DNA of 64,000 bases from Halomonas sp. UBA3074 (GCF_002366715.1 NZ_DFBS01000012.1:235674-299673), one strand, 5' to 3'. Counted from the first letter of the stretch, positions 43,202-52,923 are shown. The notes: generated by a model from the sequence alone, not told the origin. Program-made: numbers and translations.

Positions 43202-45382
43202 TTAAAACGTTTCCCAGGCCTCTTCGGCTGACGGTGGAGCAGCGGCGCGTTGATGTGAACGCTGCGGAGGCAGGGAGAGCCCTGAAGAGGAAGTAGTGGC
43301 TAAGGGAAGCGGCGGCTGCAAACCTGACTGATTGAGCACACGCTCGCGCGCGGTGTCACTGCTCTCTTCGGCAGCGCCCTCCAGGCGAAAAGCGGCAATC
43401 ACGTTAGCGAGGCTCAAGGCTTCACGTGTCAGGTCTTGAGCGGCGCTGGAAATCGATTGCACCTTGGAGGCGTTCTGCTGAGTGACGTGATCCATCTCGG
43501 AAACAGCGGTATTAATTTGGGCGATACCGCTGTTCTGCTCATCAGAGGCGGTGCTGATCTCTTTCATGATGTCGCTGACCTTCATGACTTGCGTGACGAC
43601 CTGATCGATAGCCGCTTCGGCTTCTTTGACCGCCTGGGCGCCGCCGCTGATTTCCTGGGAGGAAGCATCGATTAAACTGCGAATTTCGCCCGCGGCATCG
43701 GCGCTGCGCCCCGCCAGATTGCGCACTTCATTTGCCACCACGGCAAAACCACGCCCCTGCTCACCGGCCCGGGCAGCTTCCACTGAGGCGTTTAATGCCA
43801 GGATATTGGTTTGAAAAGCAATGCCGTCAATCACGCTAATAATATCGGTCATTTTATTGGCACTGGCAGCAATGCGCTCCATCCGCTCCACTAGTGCCTG
43901 CATGCGCTCGCCGGTTTCACGGCTGGTAGTGGCGTTTTGCATGGCTAGCTGATTAGCCTCGCGGGCATTTTCGGTATTTTGCTGCACGGTCGCCGTCATT
44001 TCATCCATGCTGGAGGCCGTTTGCTGCAGTGAAGATGCCTGCTGCTCGGTGCGCGATGCCAGCTCTTCATTCTGCTGTTTGATATGCTCAGACGCCGGTG
44101 TGACGACATCGACCTTATTGCCCACCTCAGTGATCAGCCCCGATAAGCTCGCTCGCATGATTTCTAGCGAGCGCAGTAGTTCGCCCAGCTCGTCATTGCG
44201 TTTCAGCGTAACGCGGTTGGCGAGATTGCCTGCGGCTATTTGAAAGGTCACGCGGCGCGCTTCGTTGAGTGATTTAATCAGCGATTTCAGCACCGCCATA
44301 CTCAGGCCGATCATCACGGCAATACCCAGCAGTAGTACCGCTAACTGGCCATATAGCAGCACCTGTTGCTGCTGTTCAGCACTGGCCATGAGCGCTTGGG
44401 CCGCGATTCGCTCCTGCTCGACCAATAGGTTGACCGTGGCACTAATGCTTTCAGACGTGGGCTGCACGTTGTCATTAAAGGCTTCAAAGGCAGCAAATCC
44501 ATTGCCATCGCGAATGGCGGTCAAGGTAATGTCGGCACTTTCAACAAACGTGTTGATGTGGGCGGTTAAGCCTTCCTGCACACTGCCCGCTTCGCGCTGG
44601 GCCGTGTAGCTCTGCCAGGACTCCTCGATATCGCCCTGCATGGTGGCCAACTGTGTTTCCAAGGCATCCAAATCAGCGCGACGTGGGTTGCGCACCGCGG
44701 GCTCGAGCGCCTGTATCGCCTGACTGACACGCTGATCGATTTGCTGAAGATCGGAAATGCCTTCAAGGCCGGTTTGATTGAGCGTACGCAGCCTGTCAGC
44801 AGAGCTGGTTAAGCCATAGACTCCCGCCGCGCCAGCCAACACCAGCAATAGTACCGCGACCATTACCATGCCCATGAGCTTGGCTTGCATACTGCTGAAA
44901 CTGAAACGTTTTACCCACCCACGCAGACCGGTACGGCGAATTGCACCATAATGAAGCTTAAAACCCCGCGCTTTGACCGTTTGCATCGCAGCGTAAACGC
45001 GCTCTGCCTGGGCAATCGCGTTGGCGGTGGCTTTGCGCCGAATAGAGGTATAGCCCACTACGCGCTCCCCATCGAGTAGCGGTGCGATGGTGGTATGCAT
45101 CCAATAGCCTTCGCCGCTTTTTCGGCGGTTCTTGATCAAACCCTGCCAGGTTTTGCCTGCCTCAATGGTTGCCCACAAATTCTTAAACACGGCTTGGGGC
45201 ATGCTGGGGTGGCGAAACAGGCTATGAGGTTCGCCCATCAGCTCATCCAACGCGTAGCCGCTTACCTCCACAAAGGTTTGATTGGCGTAAGTGATTCGCC
45301 CCTGGCGATCCGAGCGTGAAATCAACACGTCATCCTCGGCTAGCTCGTACACGGTGGATGCTATTTGTGCGGCATTATGCAT
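43202..45382 (-). CDS. Methyl-accepting chemotaxis protein with Aer-like PAS domain (first of two)
   Basis: A 726-residue chemoreceptor. An N-terminal PAS domain (about 10-115) closely follows the Aer aerotaxis sensor, with YANQTFVEVSGY, LFRHPSMP and KNRRKSGEGYWMHTT. TM1 lies at about 169-191, then a periplasmic helical domain of roughly 150 residues (four-helix-bundle type), TM2 at about 345-368, HAMP, and a signalling domain with AFQTNILALNASVEAARAGE at its hairpin. The C-terminus ends AWETF, matching the CheR/CheB-docking pentapeptide of Tar and Tsr. AGGGGG lies five bases before the ATG. A tandem paralogue of the next gene. Confidence 0.92.
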   Translation of the reverse strand: MHNAAQIASTVYELAEDDVLISRSDRQGRITYANQTFVEVSGYALDELMGEPHSLFRHPSMPQAVFKNLWATIEAGKTWQGLIKNRRKSGEGYWMHTTIAPLLDGERVVGYTSIRRKATANAIAQAERVYAAMQTVKARGFKLHYGAIRRTGLRGWVKRFSFSSMQAKLMGMVMVAVLLLVLAGAAGVYGLTSSADRLRTLNQTGLEGISDLQQIDQRVSQAIQALEPAVRNPRRADLDALETQLATMQGDIEESWQSYTAQREAGSVQEGLTAHINTFVESADITLTAIRDGNGFAAFEAFNDNVQPTSESISATVNLLVEQERIAAQALMASAEQQQQVLLYGQLAVLLLGIAVMIGLSMAVLKSLIKSLNEARRVTFQIAAGNLANRVTLKRNDELGELLRSLEIMRASLSGLITEVGNKVDVVTPASEHIKQQNEELASRTEQQASSLQQTASSMDEMTATVQQNTENAREANQLAMQNATTSRETGERMQALVERMERIAASANKMTDIISVIDGIAFQTNILALNASVEAARAGEQGRGFAVVANEVRNLAGRSADAAGEIRSLIDASSQEISGGAQAVKEAEAAIDQVVTQVMKVSDIMKEISTASDEQNSGIAQINTAVSEMDHVTQQNASKVQSISSAAQDLTREALSLANVIAAFRLEGAAEESSDTARERVLNQSGLQPPLPLATTSSSGLSLPPQRSHQRAAAPPSAEEAWETF

Positions 45383-45476
45383 TTAAACCCCCTACTTTTT
45401 ATTGAAGGCTTGCGCCATCTTTCGTCTTAGCAGCTCCCTAGCGCTAAGTCTTTTCAATTAGGGGTTGTGCATGAAA

Positions 45477-45499
45477 CATGCCACCGCAAGGGTGGCATG
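45477..45499 (-). terminator. Hairpin between tandem chemoreceptor genes
   Basis: CATGCCACC and GGTGGCATG form a 9-bp stem with a five-base loop. On the minus strand it is followed by TTTCATG, a poor T-tract. It lies about 50 bp after the upstream receptor gene's stop and may weaken, rather than end, transcription into the second receptor. Confidence 0.55.
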
Positions 45500-45550
45500 T
45501 TGTGAAAATGAACGAAGGGAAATCAATCACCTAACCGCATTATCGGAACG

Positions 45551-47716
45551 TCAAAACGCTTCCCACTGATCAGGGCGGGATGGGGCGGCGGGTGACGTGG
45601 AATGCTGTTCAGCAGGCGCGGGTAAGCCACGCGTTGCTTTGTTCAAGGCATGGGTCGCGCGCTGCAACTTCGCCCGCGCTTCGTTGATGTTTTCATCCTG
45701 GGCACCTTCCAGCCGGAAGGCATCCACCACGTTGGCAAGCTCATGCGCCTCGAGCGAGAGATTATCGGCTGACGCTGCAATCGACTGAACTTTCGAGGCA
45801 TTCTGCTGGGTGACATGATCCATCTCAGCAATGGCCGTATTGATTTGGCCAATCCCGCTGCTCTGCTCGGTAGAAGCAGTGCTAATGGCAGCCATCAATT
45901 CACTGACTCGACTCACCTGCTGGGAGACTTCTTCAATCGCCCGCTCTGCCTGCTCGACCGCGCTCCGGCCTCCGCTGACTTCTTGAGTGGTGCTATCGAT
46001 CATCTTGCGGATTTCCTGGGCAGCATCGGCACTGCGCCCGGCCAGGTTACGCACTTCGCTGGCAACGACTGCGAAGCCACGGCCATGTTCACCAGCACGT
46101 GCGGCCTCGACCGAGGCGTTGAGCGCCAGAATATTGGTTTGAAAGGCAATCCCGTCGATCACGCTGATCATTTCGGTCATCTTTTCAGCGCTCTGAGCGA
46201 TACGCTGCATGCGTTCTACCAGTTGCTGCATTTGCTGGCCGGTATCTTTGGTGCTGGCCGCGTTCTGTACCGCCAAATCCGTTGCCTGACGGGCATTCTC
46301 GGTATTTTGCTGCACCGTTGACGTCATCTCTTCCATGCTCGACGCGGTCTGCTGCAACGACGATGCCTGTTGTTCCGTACGCGATGAGAGCTCTTCATTT
46401 TCGGCCGCAATCTGTTGAATCGCGGGGGTGACCACCGAAACGCGGTTTTCCACATCGCCCACAATACTGGAGAGGCTGAAGCGCATGGTGTCCAACGAGT
46501 AGAGCAGCTCGCCCAGTTCATCGTTGGTTTGGCGCCGCTCCCGGGCGGCTAGATTACCGGCGGCAATCTGAAAAGTGATATACCGCGCCCCTGATAAACT
46601 GCGGAACACGGATTTTAAAATCATCATGCTCATGCCAATCATGACCAAAAAACCGACGGCCAGAAGCGCCAGTTGGGCAAGCAGCATCTGCTGGCGGCCC
46701 TGTTGCGCCTGCGTCACCAGTGCTTGCGCATCGGCGCGCACTTGGTCCACTAGCGCACTATTCATTCCACGCAGCGATTCTGTCGTTGGCACCACGATGT
46801 TGTTAAAAGCTTCGAACGCCGCAAACCCGTTGCCTTCCTGAATCGCTACCAGGGTGGCTTCTACGCCCTCATCCCAGGTCGTCAGCGCACTATCGAACGC
46901 TTGGGTAACTTCTGCCTCAGCCACGTCATCGACATTGTAATCAAGCCATAGCGTGTTCAACGCGCTGACATAATCGCCAATTTCAGCGTTAACGGCGTCA
47001 AGATCCACTTGGCGTGGATTACGCACGACCGGCTCCAGCGTCTCGACCGTTTGTCCCATATAGCGTTCGATGTGCTGTAGAGAGGCAACCTCACCCAGCC
47101 CTGAACGATTAATGGTTTCCAGCCGCTCGCCGGAAACCATAAGCGCATACACCCCCAAGGCGCCCGACAGGCAGAGCAACAGTAGCGATGCCACCACCAT
47201 GCTGGTGAGCTTGGCTTTTAAACTAGACAACTGTAAGCGCGAAAAGGCGCCCGCTATGCCCTTGCGGCGAAGCGTTCCCTGGGCGAGCTTGTAAGAGCGG
47301 GATTTACCTTTGGTGCGAATGTCGGCGTAGACCTTTTCCGCCCTAGCCACTAAGTTTGCGGGGGCTTTGCGGCGAACAGAGGTGTACCCCACCAAGCGCT
47401 CGCCGTCTCGCAACGGGGCGACGGTGGCGTGTACCCAGTAGTGATCGCCGTTTTTACGCCGATTCTTGACCACGCCTTGCCAGGTGGCGCCGGCTTGAAT
47501 GGTCTTCCAGAAGTCGGCGTAGGCTGCCTCTGGCATGTCCGGGTGGCGCAGTAGATTATGGGGCGAGCCAATGAGCTCTTCACGGCTATAGCCGCTGACG
47601 TCAACGAACGTAGGATTCGCGTAAGTGACATTCCCTTTTAAATCCGAACGGGAAATGAGTACTGCCTCTTCGCTTAACACGTACTCGCGTTGCGTCACGG
47701 GCTGGTTGTTGCGCAT
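45551..47716 (-). CDS. Methyl-accepting chemotaxis protein with Aer-like PAS domain (second of two)
   Basis: A 721-residue paralogue of the neighbouring receptor with the same order of domains. The PAS segment (VTYANPTFVDVSGYSREEL, LLRHPDMPEAAY, KNRRKNGDHYWVH) is even closer to Aer, whose PAS binds FAD and reports redox state. TM1 lies at about 170-192, a periplasmic helical region follows, then TM2 near 345-370, HAMP and the MCP signalling hairpin AFQTNILALNASVEAARAGE. It ends QWEAF, a likely CheR-binding tail. A sigma-28-type promoter lies about 57 bp upstream. Confidence 0.92.
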   Translation of the reverse strand: MRNNQPVTQREYVLSEEAVLISRSDLKGNVTYANPTFVDVSGYSREELIGSPHNLLRHPDMPEAAYADFWKTIQAGATWQGVVKNRRKNGDHYWVHATVAPLRDGERLVGYTSVRRKAPANLVARAEKVYADIRTKGKSRSYKLAQGTLRRKGIAGAFSRLQLSSLKAKLTSMVVASLLLLCLSGALGVYALMVSGERLETINRSGLGEVASLQHIERYMGQTVETLEPVVRNPRQVDLDAVNAEIGDYVSALNTLWLDYNVDDVAEAEVTQAFDSALTTWDEGVEATLVAIQEGNGFAAFEAFNNIVVPTTESLRGMNSALVDQVRADAQALVTQAQQGRQQMLLAQLALLAVGFLVMIGMSMMILKSVFRSLSGARYITFQIAAGNLAARERRQTNDELGELLYSLDTMRFSLSSIVGDVENRVSVVTPAIQQIAAENEELSSRTEQQASSLQQTASSMEEMTSTVQQNTENARQATDLAVQNAASTKDTGQQMQQLVERMQRIAQSAEKMTEMISVIDGIAFQTNILALNASVEAARAGEHGRGFAVVASEVRNLAGRSADAAQEIRKMIDSTTQEVSGGRSAVEQAERAIEEVSQQVSRVSELMAAISTASTEQSSGIGQINTAIAEMDHVTQQNASKVQSIAASADNLSLEAHELANVVDAFRLEGAQDENINEARAKLQRATHALNKATRGLPAPAEQHSTSPAAPSRPDQWEAF

Positions 47717-47772
47717 TAGCTCTCCAAGAGTTAGGCATATTTAATTTTTAATAAAAATTATCGCTGCACTAT

Positions 47773-47799
47773 CTATCGGCAAACTAACGCACAACTGTA
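47773..47799 (-). promoter_or_regulatory. Sigma-28 (FliA)-type promoter for chemoreceptor gene
   Basis: On the minus strand TACAGTTG, an 11-bp spacer and GCCGATAG match the FliA consensus TAAAGTTT-N11-GCCGATAA at 6 of 8 and 7 of 8 positions with exact spacing. The predicted transcript would have a leader of about 50 bases before the receptor ATG at 47716. Confidence 0.78.
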
Positions 47800-47801
47800 A
47801 C

Positions 47802-47829
47802 AAAAGCGCCCTACATTCGTAGGGCGCTT
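47802..47829 (-). terminator. Rho-independent terminator of lon
   Basis: AAGCGCCCTAC and GTAGGGCGCTT form a perfect 11-bp stem with a four-base loop. On the minus strand it is followed by TTTTG. It lies about 45 bp after the lon stop and immediately upstream of the chemoreceptor promoter, separating the two transcription units. Confidence 0.88.
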
Positions 47830-47872
47830 GGATAGACACTAAATCATTAATAAAGCAGTGTTAAACGCAATT

Positions 47873-50356
47873 CTAGCCACGACCAAACACGACATCCGCC
47901 ACGTCGCGATAACGTTTGGCAAAGTGCACCGTCATGCCCTCTTTGAGGTAGTCCGGCAACTCTTCGTAATCACGCTTGTTAGCGTCGGGCAGGATCAATT
48001 CAAAAATATCACTGCGCCGTGCGGCAATCACCTTCTCGCGGATACCGCCGACCGGCAACACTTGCCCCGTCAGGGTTAGCTCACCAGTCATGGCCAAGGG
48101 GCGATCGATCGCCTTGTGCTTGGCTAGCGAGAGCAATGCTGTGGTCATGGTCACCCCCGCCGAGGGGCCATCTTTAGGGGTAGCGCCTTCTGGCACGTGC
48201 AAGTGTACGAAGGCCGAGTCAAAGAAGTCTGCATCGGCGCCATACTCCTGCAAGTGGCCCAGCGTATAGCTGTAGGCAATATTGGCCGACTCCTGCATCA
48301 CTTCGCCGAGTTTGCCCGTCAGCTTAAAGCCACGATCCAGCGAGTGGACTTTGCCCGCTTCAATCGGCAGCGTCGCGCCGCCCATCGAGGTCCAGGCAAG
48401 GCCGGTTACGACCCCTTCGCCAGTGAGCACTTTTTCTTTACGGAAGATCGGCGCACCCAAGAATTCTTCCAGGTTCTTCACCGATATTTTGACGGTTTCG
48501 ATGTCTTCTTCGAGCAGCTTGACCGCGGATTTACGCACAATGCGGTGCAGTTGCTTCTCAAGCTGACGCACACCGGCTTCCCGAGCATAGCCTTCGATGA
48601 CCTGCTTCAAGGCCGCATCGGATAAGTTGATACGTTTTTTGGGCAGGTTATCGCGCTTGAGTAGTTTCGGCCACAGGTGATTCTTGGCAATCGCCAGCTT
48701 CTCTTCGGCGATATAGCCGGAGAGACGGATTTGCTCCATGCGGTCGAGCAGCGGTCCCGGAATCGAATCCAGCGTGTTCGCCGTACACACGAACAGCACC
48801 TTGGAAAGATCCATGCGCACGTCTAAGTAGTGATCGAGGAAATCAACATTCTGCTCGGGATCCAGCACTTCCAGCAGCGCCGACGCCGGGTCACCCTGGA
48901 AAGATTGGCCTAGCTTGTCGATCTCATCGAGCATAATGACCGGGTTTTCGACTTCGACCTCTTTGAAGGCCTGCACGAGCTTGCCGGGCATGGCCCCGAC
49001 ATAGGTGCGCCGATGACCTTTGATTTCAGCTTCATCACGCATACCACCTACCGAGAAGCGGTAGAACTGACGCCCCAGGGCTTCGGCGATCGAACGGCCA
49101 ATGGAGGTTTTCCCCACCCCAGGCGGGCCTACCAACAGCACGATCGAGCCGCCGACATCGCCTTTGAAAGTGCCCTCGGCCAGAAACTCAATGATGCGCT
49201 CTTTAACGTCTTTTAGGCCGTCATGATCGCGATCGAGCACTTGGCGCGCATGAGGAAGGTCAAGCTGATCCTGACTGGTAACGCCCCAAGGGAGCGAGGT
49301 GAGCCAATCAAGATAGTTACGCGTGGTGCCATACTCCGGCGAGCCGGTTTCCAGCACGCTGAGTTTATTCAACTCGTCGTCGATACGGGTTTGCACGCGC
49401 TCCGGCACTACCAGCGATTCCAGCCGCGCTCGGAACGTATCGACATCGTTTTCACGGTCGTCTTTAGAGATACCCAGCTCGCGCTGGATGACCTTGAGCT
49501 GCTCACGCAGGAAAAACTCGCGCTGGCGATCCTGCATTTGCGCGTTGACCTGCTCGCTGATCTCGCCCTGCAACAGCGCTACATCGATCTCTTTACGCAG
49601 CAGCGGCAAGACTTTCTGCATCCGCTCTTCCACCGATAGCGTGGCGAGCACATCCTGAAGCTCGGGCCCTTTCGCGGAAGTGATCGCAGCGGCAAAATCC
49701 GTCAGCGGCCCCGGCTGATGGGGGCTAAAACGGTTCAGGTAATGCTTGAGCTCTTCACCATACAGCGGGTTGATCGGCAGTAGCTCTTTGATCCCATTGA
49801 TGATCGCCATGGCATAGGCGCGGGTCTCTTCATTCTCCGCGTCGACCGGCTCTTTGGGATAAGTGACTTCCACCAGGTAAGGCGGTTCTTTGGAGAGCCA
49901 GCGGGTAATCTTGAAGCGCTGAAGCCCCTGGGCGATAAACTGGATCTGGTCGTCTTCGCCTTTGAGCTTATGCACCTTAACGGCGGTACCGATGTCGGGA
50001 AAGCCTTCGTGGTCAAGCGAAGTAACGCCCTGCTCGCCCACGAATGCTACGCCCAGCGTGTGATGCGGGGTATTACCGACACGACGCATGGTCTCTTCCC
50101 AGCGCTCGCGATTGACCACTAAAGGCTGAACCTGGGCGGGGAAGAAGGGGCGGTTATGAATAGGCAGCAGATAAATGCGCTCCGGCAGCATATCGCTGGC
50201 GGGTACCAATGAATTTACTCGTTCGCCGTCCGAACGGTACTCATCGCCGCCCTGGGCGTCAGCATGGCCTTCATCATCAGCGTTAGTCGCTGATGTTTCA
50301 TCGTCAAGTTGCCAATCGTGGTGTTCGTGATCGCGTTCGTAATCCTGGTCGCTCAT
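47873..50356 (-). CDS. ATP-dependent protease Lon (second-type, acidic N-terminus)
   Basis: An 827-residue Lon-family AAA+ serine protease. An acidic, aspartate/histidine-rich N-terminal extension (about 1-45) precedes the LonN substrate domain and a coiled coil. The AAA+ module has Walker A GPPGVGKTS and Walker B IMLDEIDKL. The protease domain carries Ser732 in KDGPSAG and Lys775 in GGIREKV as the catalytic dyad. It is not next to clpX or hupB, where the housekeeping lon sits, so this may be an additional Lon such as the AsrA-type protease of pseudomonads. GGAGG precedes the ATG. Confidence 0.9.
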   Translation of the reverse strand: MSDQDYERDHEHHDWQLDDETSATNADDEGHADAQGGDEYRSDGERVNSLVPASDMLPERIYLLPIHNRPFFPAQVQPLVVNRERWEETMRRVGNTPHHTLGVAFVGEQGVTSLDHEGFPDIGTAVKVHKLKGEDDQIQFIAQGLQRFKITRWLSKEPPYLVEVTYPKEPVDAENEETRAYAMAIINGIKELLPINPLYGEELKHYLNRFSPHQPGPLTDFAAAITSAKGPELQDVLATLSVEERMQKVLPLLRKEIDVALLQGEISEQVNAQMQDRQREFFLREQLKVIQRELGISKDDRENDVDTFRARLESLVVPERVQTRIDDELNKLSVLETGSPEYGTTRNYLDWLTSLPWGVTSQDQLDLPHARQVLDRDHDGLKDVKERIIEFLAEGTFKGDVGGSIVLLVGPPGVGKTSIGRSIAEALGRQFYRFSVGGMRDEAEIKGHRRTYVGAMPGKLVQAFKEVEVENPVIMLDEIDKLGQSFQGDPASALLEVLDPEQNVDFLDHYLDVRMDLSKVLFVCTANTLDSIPGPLLDRMEQIRLSGYIAEEKLAIAKNHLWPKLLKRDNLPKKRINLSDAALKQVIEGYAREAGVRQLEKQLHRIVRKSAVKLLEEDIETVKISVKNLEEFLGAPIFRKEKVLTGEGVVTGLAWTSMGGATLPIEAGKVHSLDRGFKLTGKLGEVMQESANIAYSYTLGHLQEYGADADFFDSAFVHLHVPEGATPKDGPSAGVTMTTALLSLAKHKAIDRPLAMTGELTLTGQVLPVGGIREKVIAARRSDIFELILPDANKRDYEELPDYLKEGMTVHFAKRYRDVADVVFGRG

Positions 50357-50494
50357 GCGTCCTCCAATGAACCGATACCGGCGGTGACCACCGGTTAGCT
50401 TTGTTCATGGGATGCGGGCAGTGCGCCCAAACTTCAACCCTTGGGATGGCTTTGTAAAGCGTCTTCGCTTTATCTCACTGAGAAAAATCTTGGT

Positions 50495-51575
50495 GTATGT
50501 CATTGCAAGGTGACTCCCCCCTCATTACAAGAAGCCGCCCTTATCATTTCGAGAAGCGCAGCGCCTATGTCATCGCAAGGAGCAGCGCCTATGTCATTGC
50601 GAGGAGCGAAGCGACGCGGCAATCTCTACCAGCGGTGGCAAGCCAGCCCGAGATCGCCACGCGTCACTCGCGATGACCAACCAGGGCAACCCCAGATTGC
50701 TTCACTGCGTTCGCAATGACAAAGGGGGGAAGTTCGCAATGACAAAGGGAGGAAAGTTCGCAATGACAATCCACCATCGCACCGCGAGGAGCAGCGCCTA
50801 TGTCATTGCGAGGAGCGCAGCGATGCGGCAATCTCTACCCGCGGTGGCAACCAATCATAGATCGCCACGCGTCACTCGCGATGACCAACCAGGGCAACCC
50901 CAGATTGCTTCACTGCGTTCGCAATGACAAAGGGAGGGAAGTTCGCAATGACAATCCACCATCGCACCGCAAGGAGCAGCGCCCATGTCATTGCGAGGAG
51001 CGAAGCGACGCGGCAATCTCTGCCCGCGGTGGCAACCAACCATAGATCGCCACGCGTCACTCGCGATGACCAACCAGGGCAACCCCAGATTGCTTCACTG
51101 CGTTCGCAATGACAAAGGGGGGAAAGTTCGCAATGACAAAGGGAGGGAAGTTCGCAATGACAATCCACTATAGCATCGCAAGGAGCAGCGCCTATGTCAT
51201 TGCGAGGAGCGAAGCGACGCGGCAATCTCTGCCCGCGGTGGCAACCAACAATAGATCGCCACGCGTCACTCGCGATGACCAACCAGGGCAACCCCAGATT
51301 GCTTCACTGCGTTCGCAATGACAAAGGGGGGAAAGTTCGCAATGACAAAGGGAGGGAAGTTCGCAATGACAATCCACTATAGCATCGCAAGGAGCAGCGC
51401 CTATGTCATTGCGAGGAGCGCAGCGACGCGGCAATCTCTACCCGCGGTGGCAACCAACCATAGATCGCCACGCGTCACTCGCGATGACCAACCAGGACAA
51501 CCCCAGATTGCTTCACTGCGTTCGCAATAACAAAGGGGGAAAGTTCGCAATAAAGTAGGGTGAAAGTTGGCAATG
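50495..51575. repeat. 209-bp tandem array of palindromic repeats (about five units)
   Basis: Units start with ATGTCATTGCGAGGAG at 50591, 50800, 50985, 51194 and 51403: periods 209, 185, 209 and 209 bp, the short one lacking a piece of 24 bp. Each unit contains a forward arm, an inverted degenerate arm (GATCGCCACGCGTCACTCGC, then GATGACC), an inverted canonical arm AGATTGCTTCACTGCGTTCG and one or two stubs GTTCGCAATGACA. The last unit is eroded. The array occupies nearly the whole 1.2-kb gap upstream of lon. No protein gene is credible within it. Confidence 0.9.
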
Positions 51576-51581
51576 ACTGGC

Positions 51582-52835
51582 TTACGGCCATAGCTCGGGC
51601 ATGGGGCGGCCATTGACGCGCCAGACGCCGCGCACCACATCGAACTGCAGCTCGCGGGTGCCAAGCGGCAGACCCAACCAGAGGGCAGCGACGGTGGGAG
51701 CGTCGTGCCAAGTAAAATCACCGTCTACACGGTCTAGCCACTGGGCCTGCTCTTTCTTTTCGTCCAAGCGAATCACGCTAAGCTCATCTAGCTGGCGGGC
51801 ATCGAAAAACAGCGCACCATCTGCATCGAGACGAATACCGAGTAAGGGGCTATCGATGGCGATAGTGGGCACATCCAGGCGGGGTGAGTCGCTCAGCATC
51901 TTGCGCAAATCCGGCTCAAGCCGCGCCAATAATCCCTCGGCCATCGGTAAGCTGGCATCTCCCCAAGCGGCTTCCTGGCGTAAACGACGAATGGCGTGGC
52001 GAACCGCATCGGCGTTGATACGCGAAAGCTCCATTTCGATGCGCCCAGTGAGCAGCGGCGTTTCTGGCGCCTCCGTGGGCACCATGACATCCCCGACTTC
52101 GAGATCGCCTTTGATACGCAGCTCACTTTCGTCCAACACCATGTGGCTGTTCAGATCGAGCGGCGCCAGTTGAATATCATAGGAGGGGTAGCTGAGTGTC
52201 AGTGTTTCAATATTCAGATGGTCGCGTTGGGCGAAGTGATAAGCGCCCTCGGTATAGGTGTAGCGGCTTTCAAGCACCGACGGGCCCAGAGTGAGCTGAG
52301 CGGCCCCATCGGTCAGCGTTAATTGATCCAGTAAGGCGCGCAGACGCCAATCGCCAAAGACACCTTCCAGGCGCAGCCGTCCACCGCGAACAGCTAACTC
52401 GCGACCATTTTGTTGAATCACAAAGGGGGCCAGGGCAAGGCGTAACTCACTGTGACCGCTGAGGGTATGGTAACGCCCTTGCCAGCGCGGTACAGAGGGC
52501 GCCGTCACTTCACCTACCGCTTGCTGCAAAACGGTATCAAGGCGAGGCAGCAACGTACCTTCGACATCCGTACTTAAAATGCCGTGGCGGGCACGATAAG
52601 TCAGCTCAAGCCGCCAGGGGCGCCCCAATAGTGGTGAAAGTAATAGGCGCCCTTGGGAACTTAACCAGCCCTGGTGACTCTCAGTTCTGTTGACGCGCCA
52701 CTCGCCGCGCGCTTCCAGGTCTTCCAGCGCCTGACGCAGGCTGCGTTCAAAAAGAACACTGGAGAGAAGTTGCGCTGCCATCCATACCACGGCGATTATC
52801 GCCAAGGTAGGGACAATCAGACGTTCCTTGCGCAT
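51582..52835 (-). CDS. DUF945 (YdgA-like) envelope protein
   Basis: A protein of about 417 residues with an N-terminal signal-anchor (LIVPTLAIIAVVWMAAQLLS), followed by a long region of amphipathic beta strands and repeating LDLNSHMVLDESELRIKGD-like blocks. This pattern matches the DUF945/YdgA family of inner-membrane-anchored periplasmic proteins of unknown function. I chose the ATG at 52835 because AAGGAGG lies just upstream, rejecting an eight-codon longer frame. The tandem repeat array abuts its stop codon. Not obviously linked to the pgpA-thiL block next door. Confidence 0.75.
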   Translation of the reverse strand: MRKERLIVPTLAIIAVVWMAAQLLSSVLFERSLRQALEDLEARGEWRVNRTESHQGWLSSQGRLLLSPLLGRPWRLELTYRARHGILSTDVEGTLLPRLDTVLQQAVGEVTAPSVPRWQGRYHTLSGHSELRLALAPFVIQQNGRELAVRGGRLRLEGVFGDWRLRALLDQLTLTDGAAQLTLGPSVLESRYTYTEGAYHFAQRDHLNIETLTLSYPSYDIQLAPLDLNSHMVLDESELRIKGDLEVGDVMVPTEAPETPLLTGRIEMELSRINADAVRHAIRRLRQEAAWGDASLPMAEGLLARLEPDLRKMLSDSPRLDVPTIAIDSPLLGIRLDADGALFFDARQLDELSVIRLDEKKEQAQWLDRVDGDFTWHDAPTVAALWLGLPLGTRELQFDVVRGVWRVNGRPMPELWP

Positions 52836-52923
52836 GCTACCTCCTTGGAGCCACCGCACGGAAATGGCGCCAGCAACCGATAGTGCTTAGTGTCCGTACT
52901 ATTTTCGTATCCGTACTAGTTTT

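Noticed and set aside
45540..45547. A TCCGATAA string on the minus strand as a sigma-28 -10 element for the second receptor gene
   Set aside because: It matches the -10 at 7 of 8 positions but has no -35 half at the right distance, and a hairpin lies between it and the gene.
50591..51575. CRISPR-like periodic repeats
   Set aside because: The repeated unit is 185-209 bp and nearly identical throughout, with internal palindromes and no unique spacers. No cas genes are near.
50441..51721. Many overlapping open frames of 60-140 codons in the repeat array (recurring LRGAKRRGNL and VIARSEATRQS peptides)
   Set aside because: They are translations of the palindromic repeat in several frames, occur on both strands, lack ribosome-binding sites, and vary with repeat copy number. 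Not genes.
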